DNA from: Bacteroidota bacterium
Lineage (GTDB): Bacteria; Bacteroidota; Bacteroidia; Chitinophagales; Chitinophagaceae
Direction: 5' to 3'
DNA length: 34,048 bases
Assembly: GCA_013289175.1 (NCBI GenBank)
Contig: JABDAN010000030.1
Span: 1-34,048 of the forward strand
The notes under the pieces were generated by a model. That model saw only the letters and a list, made by a program, of their open reading frames with translations, did no database searches and had not been told where the DNA came from. How positions within the stretch are numbered: position 1 is the first letter of the stretch; each line of letters opens with the position of its first letter. Shown piece after piece: positions 33,068 to 34,048 of this stretch. The translations under genes were made by a program, and so were the position numbers.

Positions 33068-34048
<981 letters not shown>

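Overview
The window looks like a chromosomal segment from a member of the Bacteroidota, most likely Saprospiria- or Chitinophagia-like (inferred from gene families and moderate GC; not tested). The evidence is: a C-terminal type IX secretion (CHU_C-type) sorting domain on a lectin/PKD protein, MKK...AQ-type signal peptides, many TAnnTTTG -7 boxes typical of Bacteroidota, few strong Shine-Dalgarno sequences, and the gene order birA / rsfS-ftsH-LUD protein. Most genes are housekeeping or conserved Bacteroidota genes. I see no rRNA, tRNA, CRISPR array, phage or insertion sequence.

Layout. 1-8.6 kb: a secreted M23 peptidase converges on birA. rsfS, ftsH and a LutC-like LUD gene then run rightwards, followed tightly by an LpxH-type lipid A hydrolase, a secreted protein of unknown function and a MscS-family channel. 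8.6-9.4 kb: an AT-rich orphan membrane or lipoprotein gene, the most foreign-looking piece of the window. 9.4-11.1 kb: a MerR-type regulator and a membrane-anchored M23 peptidase, both leftward and divergent from alaS. 11.2-18 kb: alaS, a secreted double-PDZ protein, a terminator and a second long hairpin, then gatB and a TlpA-like lipoprotein thioredoxin. 18-22.3 kb: an RND/MMPL exporter (leftward), recO (rightward) and a metal-dependent amidohydrolase (leftward). 22.4-23.4 kb: prfA, then a 359-base AT-rich gap with several inverted repeats and a possible small RNA ending in a good hairpin. 23.8-26.5 kb, leftward: a 117-aa conserved protein, gcvH, an ECF sigma factor, its anti-sigma factor and a VanZ-like protein. 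26.5-30.7 kb: serS, then a DUF1800/DUF1501 pair. 30.7-34 kb, leftward: gyrB (cut by the window edge), a 67-aa conserved protein and the 654-aa lectin/PKD/T9SS surface protein.

Main themes. (1) Translation: rsfS, alaS, gatB, prfA, serS. (2) Envelope: two M23 peptidases, ftsH, lpxH, mscS, a PDZ protein, a TlpA lipoprotein, an RND exporter, a Tat-exported DUF1501 protein and a T9SS adhesin-like protein. The most interesting leads are the series of genes whose candidate -7 box lies only 3-14 bases before the start codon (possible leaderless mRNAs), the 18-bp-stem hairpin before gatB, the structured 359-base gap after prfA, a DUF1800 protein without a signal peptide coupled to a Tat-exported DUF1501 partner, and a sigma/anti-sigma pair with TTG and GTG starts lying between gcvH and vanZ. 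I did not find a clear new multi-gene defence or biosynthetic system.
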